Assembly: GCA_943372215.1 (NCBI GenBank)
Contig: CALRXU020000003.1
Span: 1 to 64,000, forward strand
Source: UBA6183 sp943372215
Lineage (GTDB): Bacteria > Bacteroidota > Bacteroidia > UKL13-3
DNA: 64,000 bases
Direction of reading: 5' to 3'
Below the pieces are notes generated by a model. The model did no database searches, was not told where the DNA came from, and saw only the letters and a list, made by a program, of their open reading frames with translations. Every line of letters begins with the position of its first letter. Position 1 is the first letter of the stretch. Positions 48,840-57,133 of this stretch are shown piece by piece. Both the position numbers and the translations under genes were made by a program.

Positions 48840-51293
48840 CTATTTAAGCAAGGTTACATTGCCTTTTAGATTGCCTTTAACATTATTAGCAGCCACATAA
48901 TCTACCAAGTATACATATACATCTTGTACCGCAGATTTTCCAGCAAAAGTACCATCCCATCCTTTACCTATTTTATCTGTATAAAAAACCAAATCTCCCC
49001 ATCGGTCGTATACCCAAAACTTTAGCTCTTTAATATTAATGGTTACTGGATAAAATTCATCATTAAGCCCGTCTTTATTTTCAGGAGTAAATGCATTGGG
49101 TACATAAACTTTTCCAGGGCAATTATTCTCCACTTCAATTGTTGCCGAAAGCTGACAATCATTCGTGTCAGTTGCTATTACGGTATACTTGCCATAATCC
49201 ACAATACGAATATCAGTAGTAGTTGAGCCTTCACTCCAAACATACGTGCTAAAGCCATCAGCCACCGAAATAATTGTATCTGGTTCACATATTTTCAAGA
49301 GTTTAGCCAGCTTTAAATCGGGTTTAATAAAATAGTTTACATTCATATAATCAGAAGCCAAACAACCATTGGCATCCCAAACGGTTACTTGCACTCCCCC
49401 TTTTTCTGTTACGGTAAATATTCGATTTATACTGCCGTCTTGCCATTGATAGCGGCTAAAGCTTCCAGCATCCACTTGCAATTCTTTATCATAACATAAT
49501 ATGGTATCGTTACCTAAAGAAACAATTGGTGAAGTAAAAGTATCTAACACAATGGTATCACTTGCAAAACAACCTTCATTGTTAAATACCTGCACCGTAA
49601 AAACACCAGGAGCCTTTAATTGATTCAAGCCAGGAGCTGTGTTATTATTCCATATAAATGCGCTGCCTTCATTGGTTAAGTCAATCGTAACGGAGGATTC
49701 TTTGCATACTTTTCGATCTGGTCCAAGATTAACAACAGGTAATTTCTTTTGTAGAAGAACAATGGTATCCCTTATTGTACAAACCCCATTAACTATTTTT
49801 AACCAGTACTCTCCAGCTGATGTGGTTGTAATAAACTTGGTTTTAGCCCCTGTACTCCAAAGGAATTCATTGGCTGTAATGTTACTCTCGAGTTTATGCA
49901 GTTGGTTAAAGCATAATGAAGTATCAGGCCCCAAATACAAATTAGGTTTAGACTGATAGGTTACCTGAATAGAATCTTTAGCGACACACGCTCCTTTAGT
50001 AGCCGTTACCTGATATTTCCCTTGTGATATAACTTTTTGTTTAGGTGCAAGGTTACCCGTATTCCATCTATAGGAAACTCCTGCACCTGCAAAAGCATCC
50101 AGATTTAAAATCTCATCCTGGCAAAGGGTGGTATCATTCCCCAGATTAATCGAAATTGGCAAATCCATCCCCACTTTTATGGTATCAAACCCAAAACAGA
50201 CTCCATTATTCACCCTCACAAAATAAGTTCCTGGGGCAGTTACTGTTATTTTTTGCTGCACACTTAGCGTATTCCAAAGAAAACCACTACCTGCATTTCT
50301 TGCATCTAAAGGCAAGCTAAATGCACCACAAAACATTGTATCACTACCCAAATCAATCTTAGGATTAAGGATGTAGTTAACCACAATGGTGTCATAAATG
50401 CTACAGTATTGGGCACTCACTTTTACAATATAAGTTCCAGACTGATTGGCTTTTATGGAGGATGAAGTATCGGTGGTATTCCATAAATAAGTCAATGCTT
50501 TAGGGGTTGCAGCAGAGAGTGTAATAGGATTAACCTGATCAACACATAACGATATGTCATTCCCGAATATCTTTTCTGGAAGTGGACATTCCCGAGTCAT
50601 AGAAACATCATCAATGTAATAGTAAGCTACTCCTCTATAATCAGAACTGCTGGAGCCTCCTGGCACTGCAATGGTGGTATGTGTAGCACTTCTATCGAAC
50701 ACACCAATAGTAATGTAGCGTTCACCACCCTGGGCCAAGTAAATTCCCGATACTTTGGTCCATCCAACCTTATCAGTAATGTAAGTGGTGGTTATAATTT
50801 GCGGAACAACATTTAGGTTCTCATCTGTAACTGCACTTATTTTATTGGTTGAGAAATAAGCCCCAATCCGATTAGAGGCAAAATTGCTGTAATCTCCTAA
50901 ACTTAAATACATTTCGAATTGATAGCGACCACCTGGAACCAGTAGAGAGTCTAGAGTAACCTGAAGATATTCCCTATATTCCAAAAGCGGGATATTGAAA
51001 TTCTGGCATGCATAAAAACCTGCGTATGCATTTCCTGTTCTTGGGGATTGTGTGCCACCAAGGTTATTTGGCACATCTACACTAGTGAAAGTGCTGGTGC
51101 CTGCTGGTGCACAAGTATTAAAATAGTCGGAAGTCCCATCAGTAGGTGTATCCCATTTGCTGCTAAGTTTCCCATCGTTCCTACGTTGCGGACATTGTGT
51201 ATATTGCTCAAAACTTCCATTTGGAATAAAGTTTTGGGCAGACACCATTTGGCCGATAAAAACAAGTATGATAAGATGGTGAATTCCTTTCAT
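48840..51293 (-). CDS. 817-aa secreted protein with Ig/PKD-like repeats and T9SS type B sorting domain
   Basis: Signal peptide MKGIHHLIILVFIGQMVSA with Gln at +1, then NFIPNGSFEQYTQCPQ, an N-terminal beta-sandwich of about 230 residues found in Bacteroidota surface proteins. Seven repeats of about 70-75 residues follow, each opening with LG.DT..C and ending in a GTY/GEYWV strand. The last 90 residues (VYVPNAFTPENKDGLNDEF, FWVYDRWGDLVFYT, GWDGTFAGK) are the gliding-motility-type C-terminal (type B) sorting domain for the T9SS. Cargo function is unknown; usual roles are adhesion or filament formation. Confidence 0.93.
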   Translation of the reverse strand: MKGIHHLIILVFIGQMVSAQNFIPNGSFEQYTQCPQRRNDGKLSSKWDTPTDGTSDYFNTCAPAGTSTFTSVDVPNNLGGTQSPRTGNAYAGFYACQNFNIPLLEYREYLQVTLDSLLVPGGRYQFEMYLSLGDYSNFASNRIGAYFSTNKISAVTDENLNVVPQIITTTYITDKVGWTKVSGIYLAQGGERYITIGVFDRSATHTTIAVPGGSSSSDYRGVAYYYIDDVSMTRECPLPEKIFGNDISLCVDQVNPITLSAATPKALTYLWNTTDTSSSIKANQSGTYIVKVSAQYCSIYDTIVVNYILNPKIDLGSDTMFCGAFSLPLDARNAGSGFLWNTLSVQQKITVTAPGTYFVRVNNGVCFGFDTIKVGMDLPISINLGNDTTLCQDEILNLDAFAGAGVSYRWNTGNLAPKQKVISQGKYQVTATKGACVAKDSIQVTYQSKPNLYLGPDTSLCFNQLHKLESNITANEFLWSTGAKTKFITTTSAGEYWLKIVNGVCTIRDTIVLLQKKLPVVNLGPDRKVCKESSVTIDLTNEGSAFIWNNNTAPGLNQLKAPGVFTVQVFNNEGCFASDTIVLDTFTSPIVSLGNDTILCYDKELQVDAGSFSRYQWQDGSINRIFTVTEKGGVQVTVWDANGCLASDYMNVNYFIKPDLKLAKLLKICEPDTIISVADGFSTYVWSEGSTTTDIRIVDYGKYTVIATDTNDCQLSATIEVENNCPGKVYVPNAFTPENKDGLNDEFYPVTINIKELKFWVYDRWGDLVFYTDKIGKGWDGTFAGKSAVQDVYVYLVDYVAANNVKGNLKGNVTLLK

Positions 51294-51476
51294 TTATAAA
51301 ACAATATTCATGTTAATCCTTTTGATTACCAATTAAAATAGATTAATGTGTGTAATCCCAAAGTAAAATTAGCCCAATTACCCCCTTTCGATCACCTATC
51401 CACATCTGCTCACAACTTTCGCTTTGCAATATTTTGTTATATTTCTACCATTGAGTTATATTAACCTTTCAGGAAT

Positions 51477-52910
51477 ATGGCACTTAGTAGGTTTTGGTCG
51501 TACATTATTGTATGTAGCGCAGTTTTTATTTTTTACATGTTGCTTAACGGCAAAGTGTATACCCTCAATGGCTTGGTAAATGGCAAACAACATGATGCTT
51601 TAATTGTTCAGGAAGCAACATTAGCCGACATCCAAGTAAAAGACAGTGTGCTTTACAATGCCCTATCAATTAGCAAAGCTGCCATTTCTATTACTGGGGA
51701 TACCACATATTTATTGGCTGATAATGGCATTGTGCAGGTAAACTCAGGCAAACAAGCGGCTGACGGCATTTTTCCTACATGCAAAAACACCATTATGGAA
51801 ATTTGGTTGCCTTTGATTGGTTACCTTACCTTTTTCTGTGGTTTACTTAATTTATTAAATGACAGCAATGCCATTACTAAACTGGCCAACGTGCTTTCTC
51901 CATTTTTCGTTAAGGTTTTTCCTGAATTGCCTAAAGGCCACGCAGCTTATGGCTTTATGACCATGAACTTTGCCGCTAACTTTTTGGGACTAGACAATGC
52001 CGCTACCCCATTTGGACTCAAAGCCATGGAAAGTATGCAAGAGGCCAATACGGATAAAGAAAAAGCCAGCAATAGCCAAATCATGTTCTTATGCCTTCAT
52101 GCTGCAGGACTTACGCTAATACCAACCTCTATTATTGGATACAGGGCGGCACAAAATGCCACCAATCCGGCAGATATCATGTTGCCTTGTATTATTACCT
52201 CATTTGTTGGAACGATAGCTGCGTTGATTTTTGTTAGTATTAAACAACGTATTAATCTGGTTAACCTAGTGGTGGTGGGGTTTATTACAGGCGTAAGTGC
52301 CATTATTGGCTTCTTATTGTTTTATGTAAATGGATTAAGCGGCATTGAAAAATTTCATTTTACTGGAAACTTAAGCAATGGGGTGTTACTGTTTATCATA
52401 CTGGCTATTGTTGCCTATAGTATCTTTCAGGAAAAGGTATTTAAAGCAAACGACACCAACATTTTTGATTCGTTTGTATTTGGCGCAAAAGACGGGTTTA
52501 CTACAGGTGTACGTGTATTACCTTATATGATAGCCATGTTGGTGGCACTGAGTATTTTTAGAAACTCTGGATTGATGTTTATTATTATGGATGGCGTTTC
52601 TGCGGCATTAACGGTGTTTGGGGTTGACCCTCAAATTATCAATGCCATACCCGTTGCGCTTATGCGCCCTTTTAGCGCTGGAGGCTCACGTGGCTTTATG
52701 CTGGATGCCATGAAAACATATGGCCCAGATAGTTTAGCGGGACAATTATCTTGTTTGTTTCAAGGTGCCGCTGAAACCACTTTTTATGTGGTGGCCCTTT
52801 ATTTTGGTTCAGTAAATATTAAAGACAGCCGTTACACATTGGGCATTATGCTTACAGTTGATTTGGTGTGTGTGCTCACTGCTATTTTTGTGTGTAAGAT
52901 TTATTTTTAA
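51477..52910 (+). CDS. Nucleoside-recognition (Gate) domain membrane protein, SpmA-SpmB fusion
   Basis: A 477-aa membrane protein made of two fused Gate domains. The first resembles SpmA (FCGLLNLLNDSNAITKLANVLSPFFVKVFPELPKGH, with MTMNFAANFLGLDNAATPFG). The second resembles SpmB (FVFGAKDGFTTGVRVLPYMIAML, ALMRPFSAGGSRG, CLFQGAAETTFYV). An insert of about 65 polar residues follows the first helix and would lie outside. In Bacillus the separate proteins act in spore dehydration. This organism would not sporulate, so the role is unknown, probably transport. Quotes longer than a motif are given in pieces. Confidence 0.85.
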   Translation: MALSRFWSYIIVCSAVFIFYMLLNGKVYTLNGLVNGKQHDALIVQEATLADIQVKDSVLYNALSISKAAISITGDTTYLLADNGIVQVNSGKQAADGIFPTCKNTIMEIWLPLIGYLTFFCGLLNLLNDSNAITKLANVLSPFFVKVFPELPKGHAAYGFMTMNFAANFLGLDNAATPFGLKAMESMQEANTDKEKASNSQIMFLCLHAAGLTLIPTSIIGYRAAQNATNPADIMLPCIITSFVGTIAALIFVSIKQRINLVNLVVVGFITGVSAIIGFLLFYVNGLSGIEKFHFTGNLSNGVLLFIILAIVAYSIFQEKVFKANDTNIFDSFVFGAKDGFTTGVRVLPYMIAMLVALSIFRNSGLMFIIMDGVSAALTVFGVDPQIINAIPVALMRPFSAGGSRGFMLDAMKTYGPDSLAGQLSCLFQGAAETTFYVVALYFGSVNIKDSRYTLGIMLTVDLVCVLTAIFVCKIYF

Positions 52911-52963
52911 AGATTCTTTACAGCTGTATATCAAGTATTCTGGGGTATTCACAAAATCTTTTC

Positions 52964-52990
52964 AACCATGCATACAACACATGGTTTTTT
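52964..52990 (+). terminator. Rho-independent terminator after the SpmA-SpmB gene
   Basis: AACCATG - 9 nt - CATGGTT followed by TTTT. It lies 54 bases after the stop. Confidence 0.7.
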
Positions 52991-53064
52991 CCGATATTTT
53001 CGCATGAAAATAATCCATTTTAAATAATGGTAAATAATATGCTAAACAATTAATTATTAACTAT

Positions 53065-53433
53065 ATGGCGTTAGATATCACCGGAAAGATTATCCAAAAA
53101 CTAAACAAAACAGAAGGCGTTAGCAAGGCAGGTAAAGCGTGGAGCAAACAAGAGTTTGTTATTGAAACCCAAGAGACTTACCCTAAAAAAGTAATGATCA
53201 GTACCATGAATGAGAAAGTAAACGAATTAGAGCGTTATAACGTTGGTGATGTGGTTACCGCTTCTTTAAACCTTGAAAGCCGCGAATACAATGGCAGGTG
53301 GTACACAGATGCACGTGCTTGGAAAATCCAAGGTACTGGAACTACAGCACAAGCAGCTGAGGCTGACCCATTCCATCCTGACAATGAACCTAGTTTTAAT
53401 GCTGATTCCGCTTCGGATGATTTACCGTTTTAA
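53065..53433 (+). CDS. DUF3127 protein (OB-fold-like) with SSB-like acidic C-terminal tip
   Basis: A 122-aa protein. Residues 1-90 match the DUF3127 family of Bacteroidota: ITGKIIQKLNKTEG, KQEFVIETQETYPKK and NLESREYNGRWYTDARAWK. The family looks OB-fold-like. A disordered tail of about 30 residues ends SASDDLPF, close to the DDDIPF tip by which single-strand DNA-binding proteins recruit repair and replication partners. A nucleic-acid role is inferred, not proven. Monocistronic: terminators flank it on both sides. Confidence 0.85.
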   Translation: MALDITGKIIQKLNKTEGVSKAGKAWSKQEFVIETQETYPKKVMISTMNEKVNELERYNVGDVVTASLNLESREYNGRWYTDARAWKIQGTGTTAQAAEADPFHPDNEPSFNADSASDDLPF

Positions 53434-53447
53434 CTAAAAACTTCCTT

Positions 53448-53474
53448 AAAAAAGCACCATAAGGTGCTTTTTTT
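53448..53474 (+). terminator. Rho-independent terminator after the DUF3127 gene
   Basis: AAAAAAGCACC - ataa - GGTGCTTTTTTT, an 11-bp perfect stem with a 4-nt loop and a T-run, 14 bases after the stop. Confidence 0.92.
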
Positions 53475-53499
53475 ATGTAATATAGTAGCTTACAACCAC

Positions 53500-53507
53500 T
53501 ACTTTTG
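53500..53507 (+). promoter_or_regulatory. -7 promoter box of cysS
   Basis: TACTTTTG, an exact TAnnTTTG match that ends 4 bases before the ATG at 53512. It supports that start and suggests a leaderless transcript. Confidence 0.55.
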
Positions 53508-53511
53508 TGTA

Positions 53512-54984
53512 ATGATTCACCACGACCTTAAATTGTACAACACGCTTACGCGGCAAACGGAAAAATTTGTTCCAATACACCCCAATTTAGTTGGCATGTA
53601 TGTGTGCGGACCAACCGTATATAGCAATGCGCATTTGGGCAATGCACGCACGTTTATCTCATTTGATGTGGTGTTCCGCTATTTGCGGCATTTAGGCTAT
53701 AAAGTTCGATATGTGCGCAACATTACGGATGCAGGTCATCTAGAAAGTGATACTGATGAAGGGGACGATAAAATCAGTAAAAAGGCAAAAATTGAACAGT
53801 TAGAGCCTATGGAAATCGTGCAACGATACACCATAGACTTCCATGAAATGATGGCTTCGTTTAATGCACTCCCGCCCAGCATTGAACCTACGGCAACTGG
53901 CCACATTATTGAGCAAATTGAAATGACCAAACAAATTATTGCTAATGGATTTGCTTATGAAAGCAATGGAACGGTATATTTCGATGTTGAAAAATTTGCC
54001 AAAGAAAATAACTACACCGCATTAACAGGAAGAAACCTAGATGATTTATTAAACGGAACTCGGGAACTTGGCGGACAAGATGATAAAAGGGGCAGACTTG
54101 ATTTTGCACTTTGGATTAAGGCCAAGCCAGAACATATTATGAAATGGCCAAGCCCATGGGGAGAAGGCTTCCCTGGCTGGCACTTGGAATGTTCTGCCAT
54201 GAGTCGCAAATATCTTGGCGAGCAATTTGATATTCATGGGGGTGGTATGGACCTTGCTCCAACGCACCATACCAACGAAATTGCTCAAAACATTGCTTGC
54301 AACCACCATAAAACGCCTGTAACCTATTGGATGCACACCAATATGCTTACGGTTAATGGTCAAAAAATGAGCAAAAGCTTGGGCAATTCTTTTTTACCGC
54401 ATGAGTTGTTTAGCGGTAGCCACCCTTTATTAGACAAAGGCTACAGCGCAATGACGGTGAGATTCTTTATGTTACAAGCCCACTACCGAAGCACCTTAGA
54501 TTTTAGCAACGAGGCCTTGCAAGCTGCGGAAAAAGGGTTTGCCCGATTAATGAATGCCATGAAACTGATTGAAGGACTTAAAACAAATCTGACTTCAACT
54601 GCAAACATTAACGAACTGCGCACAAATATTTACGCTGCTTTGGATGATGACTTTAACACACCCATTGCGCTTTCACATATTTTTGAAGGTACTCGCATAA
54701 TTAACAGCATCAATGATGGCAAAGAAACCATTACTGCTGAGGATAAGGAATTGCTAAAGAAAACCATGCATGAAATTGTTTATGATATACTTGGTTTAAA
54801 AGAAGAAAGCGCAGTGAATACGGATAAAATTGATGGCCTGATGAATATGATTTTAGACGTGCGCAATGAAGCCAAAACACGCAAGGACTTTAACACATCT
54901 GATTTAATTAGGGATAAACTTAAAGAGATTGGCTTTGAAATTAAAGATGGTAAAAAAGCTACTAGCTACACATTAACTAATTAA
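53512..54984 (+). CDS. cysS: Cysteinyl-tRNA synthetase
   Basis: A 490-aa class I synthetase that charges tRNA-Cys. The frame is open 16 codons further upstream, across the preceding terminator; the ATG at 53512 (MIHHDLKLYNTLTRQ) is the family start and follows a promoter box. Motifs: zinc Cys in MYVCGPTVYSNAHLGNAR (HIGH form HLGN), zinc Cys in WHLECSAMS, HGGGMDL and KMSKSLGN. Full length with a helical anticodon-binding end. It is followed by the glutaminyl cyclase gene 17 bases later, so an operon is likely. Confidence 0.96.
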   Translation: MIHHDLKLYNTLTRQTEKFVPIHPNLVGMYVCGPTVYSNAHLGNARTFISFDVVFRYLRHLGYKVRYVRNITDAGHLESDTDEGDDKISKKAKIEQLEPMEIVQRYTIDFHEMMASFNALPPSIEPTATGHIIEQIEMTKQIIANGFAYESNGTVYFDVEKFAKENNYTALTGRNLDDLLNGTRELGGQDDKRGRLDFALWIKAKPEHIMKWPSPWGEGFPGWHLECSAMSRKYLGEQFDIHGGGMDLAPTHHTNEIAQNIACNHHKTPVTYWMHTNMLTVNGQKMSKSLGNSFLPHELFSGSHPLLDKGYSAMTVRFFMLQAHYRSTLDFSNEALQAAEKGFARLMNAMKLIEGLKTNLTSTANINELRTNIYAALDDDFNTPIALSHIFEGTRIINSINDGKETITAEDKELLKKTMHEIVYDILGLKEESAVNTDKIDGLMNMILDVRNEAKTRKDFNTSDLIRDKLKEIGFEIKDGKKATSYTLTN

Positions 54985-55001
54985 GTATTAACACTTAAAA
55001 A

Positions 55002-56000
55002 ATGAAGACTTTTAATTCATTGGCCTTATTGGGCCTTGCAGTCATATCAACATTATTTAATGCTTGTGGGCCAGACCCAAAACCAGTTGATAACAAGCCC
55101 GCAGAAACACAAACCCAAAACGCTGCGCCTTATCAACAAATTTCACCCGCATTTAATGCCGATAGTGCCTATTACTTTGTGCAAAAACAAGTTGATTTTG
55201 GGCCCAGAGTAACCAATAGTGAGGCCCACAAAAAATGTGGTGATTGGATGGTAAGCGAATTGAAAAAATACACCAGCAGCGTAATTGAGCAAAAAACTTC
55301 CATTACCAATTTTGATGGTAAAAAACTGCAGGTACGAAATATCATTGCCGAAATTAATCCAAAAGCAACCAACCGCATATTGTTATGTGCTCATTGGGAT
55401 AGCAGACCTTATGCCGACCAAGATGTTAGCCGAACTAATGAGGCTATTTTAGGTGCAAATGATGGTGCAAGTGGAGTTGGGGTATTGCTTCAAATTGCAC
55501 AAGTACTTAAAAATAATCCAACCAGTACTGGCGTTGATATTGTTCTGTTTGATGCGGAAGATTTGGGCAAGTCTGAGCATGAAAATAGTTATTGTTTAGG
55601 TTCACAATATTGGAGTGCAAACTTGCACAAACCCAACTACAAAGCAGCCTTTGGTATTTTACTAGATATGGTTGGCGCCCCAGGCGCAACCTTTGCATGG
55701 GAAGAGGTTTCTGTGAATGCAGCACAACCCATTTTGCAACAAGTATGGCAAACAGGCCATGCCTTAGGTTACAGTAACTACTTTATGTTTTACAATAAAG
55801 GTGGCATTATTGATGACCATTATTACGTTAATAAAATTGCTAAAATCCCTACCATTGACATCATCCATTATGATGCTGCTTCAAAAACAGGTTTCCCAAC
55901 ACACTGGCATACCCATAATGACAACATGAGTGTGATTGATAAAAATACACTTAAAGCTGTTGGCCAAACATTGCTTGAGGTAATTTACACCACCAAATAA
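55002..56000 (+). CDS. Glutaminyl-peptide cyclotransferase (M28 family, lipoprotein)
   Basis: A 332-aa lipoprotein (LAVISTLFNACGPDP, lipobox Cys at about residue 22), so periplasm-facing. The M28-type zinc domain aligns by eye with animal-type (type II) glutaminyl cyclases: zinc Asp in LGANDGASG, acid pair in LFDAEDLG, LLDMVGAPGATF, GGIIDDHYYV and zinc His in WHTHNDNM. These are the positions of the metal ligands and catalytic acids of human QC. The enzyme would turn N-terminal Gln of exported proteins into pyroglutamate, which fits the many ...AQ signal sites in this window. A plain M28 aminopeptidase is the less likely alternative. Confidence 0.85.
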   Translation: MKTFNSLALLGLAVISTLFNACGPDPKPVDNKPAETQTQNAAPYQQISPAFNADSAYYFVQKQVDFGPRVTNSEAHKKCGDWMVSELKKYTSSVIEQKTSITNFDGKKLQVRNIIAEINPKATNRILLCAHWDSRPYADQDVSRTNEAILGANDGASGVGVLLQIAQVLKNNPTSTGVDIVLFDAEDLGKSEHENSYCLGSQYWSANLHKPNYKAAFGILLDMVGAPGATFAWEEVSVNAAQPILQQVWQTGHALGYSNYFMFYNKGGIIDDHYYVNKIAKIPTIDIIHYDAASKTGFPTHWHTHNDNMSVIDKNTLKAVGQTLLEVIYTTK

Positions 56001-56089
56001 CGATTTTTATCGATGGGTTGCGTGTACACATAGCCTTCAAATAATCAATCTTGGTTTCAAAAGTTAGCGTATTTTTATAAATTGTTTTG

Positions 56090-56959
56090 CTATTCACTTG
56101 GTTCAATATGAACTAAAATGTGGCCCAATTGCGGTATTTCTTGTCGCAATGTATCTTTTAGTTGATGCGCAATTTCATGGCCATTTTTTACTGAGATACT
56201 TGCGTTTACTGTTGCATGCAAATCAACATGGTATTTCATGCTAGCTTTTCTTATAAAACATTTCTCTGTACCAATAATTCCATCTACAGTAAGAGACACT
56301 TTTCTAATATCAGCAACAAGGTCATCATACACATGCTCATCCATAATCTCCCCAAGAGCAGGTCTGAAGATTTTATAACTGTTGTAGAGTATAAAACCAG
56401 AAGCAAATAGTGCTGCCCAGTCGTCTGCGCTTTCATAGCCTTTGCCAAAACAAAGCGCAATAGAAATACCAACCAAAGCTGCAATTGACGTAATCGCATC
56501 ACTTCGGTGGTGCCAGGCATCCGCTTTTAAGGCAGAGCTGTTTGTTTCCTTTGCCTTTTTCATCACTAACCGAAATGATATTTCCTTCCACACAATTAAA
56601 GGTAGTAAGATAAATAATGTCCAAACCTGAGGAAGTTCATGAGGGGTTCCAATATTACTAATGCTTTCATAAGCAATGATGGTTGCCGAAGTAATTAAAA
56701 AACCGACCACCAAAAATGTAATCAAGGGTTCTGCTCGCCCATGTCCATATGGGTGGTTTTTGTCTGCTGGTTTATTTGCATATTTTAGCCCAAACAATAC
56801 TAGAAAAGAAGAGAAGATATCAGTTGTTGATTCAATGGCATCTGCAATGAGTGCATATGAATTTCCAAAAAAACCAGCAAGTCCTTTTATTAAGGCCAAA
56901 CTTATATTTCCAACAATACTAAAATAAGTCGCCTTTATGGCTATTTTTTCATTGGTCAT
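56090..56959 (-). CDS. Cation diffusion facilitator (CDF) metal transporter
   Basis: A 289-aa membrane transporter. Six helices; metal-site motifs IADAIESTTDIF in helix 2 and DAWHHRSDAITS in helix 5, with the loop HPYGHGRAE between. A C-terminal cytoplasmic domain (KYHVDLHATVNASISVKNGHE, given in part) is the usual dimerising metal-sensing part. Exports divalent cations such as Zn, Fe or Mn; the metal cannot be fixed from sequence. It is alone, convergent with the glutaminyl cyclase gene. Confidence 0.93.
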   Translation of the reverse strand: MTNEKIAIKATYFSIVGNISLALIKGLAGFFGNSYALIADAIESTTDIFSSFLVLFGLKYANKPADKNHPYGHGRAEPLITFLVVGFLITSATIIAYESISNIGTPHELPQVWTLFILLPLIVWKEISFRLVMKKAKETNSSALKADAWHHRSDAITSIAALVGISIALCFGKGYESADDWAALFASGFILYNSYKIFRPALGEIMDEHVYDDLVADIRKVSLTVDGIIGTEKCFIRKASMKYHVDLHATVNASISVKNGHEIAHQLKDTLRQEIPQLGHILVHIEPSE

Positions 56960-57020
56960 TATCGCGAGTAGAAGTTACATATAATGCAACATTACAACAA
57001 AACACCAGCTTATTGCTTAA

Positions 57021-57104
57021 TTACTTTAAAGTAAACCGCTCCTTACCTATTGTTGATACCATCAAATAAACCGAAGCTTCAGCATTGTTCAATTGCTCAA
57101 CCAT
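57021..57104 (-). pseudogene. Possible remnant of a T9SS-type C-terminal tail
   Basis: A 27-codon frame reads ...LNNAEASVYLMVSTIGKERF-TLK and stops. This resembles the final strand of a type A sorting domain (GVYLVKVS..GK..F..K). In-frame stops lie directly upstream. It sits in the 170-base gap between the S41 protease and CDF genes. It may be the last piece of a decayed surface-protein gene; chance is possible for so short a frame. Confidence 0.25.
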
Positions 57105-57114
57105 TATTACTTGT

Positions 57115-57133
57115 TAGCCTTGCATCAAGGCTA
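57115..57133 (-). terminator. Short hairpin at the end of the S41 protease gene
   Basis: TAGCCTTG - cat - CAAGGCTA, an 8-bp perfect stem with a 3-nt loop that includes the protease stop codon. No strong T-run follows, so its role as a terminator is uncertain. Confidence 0.4.
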
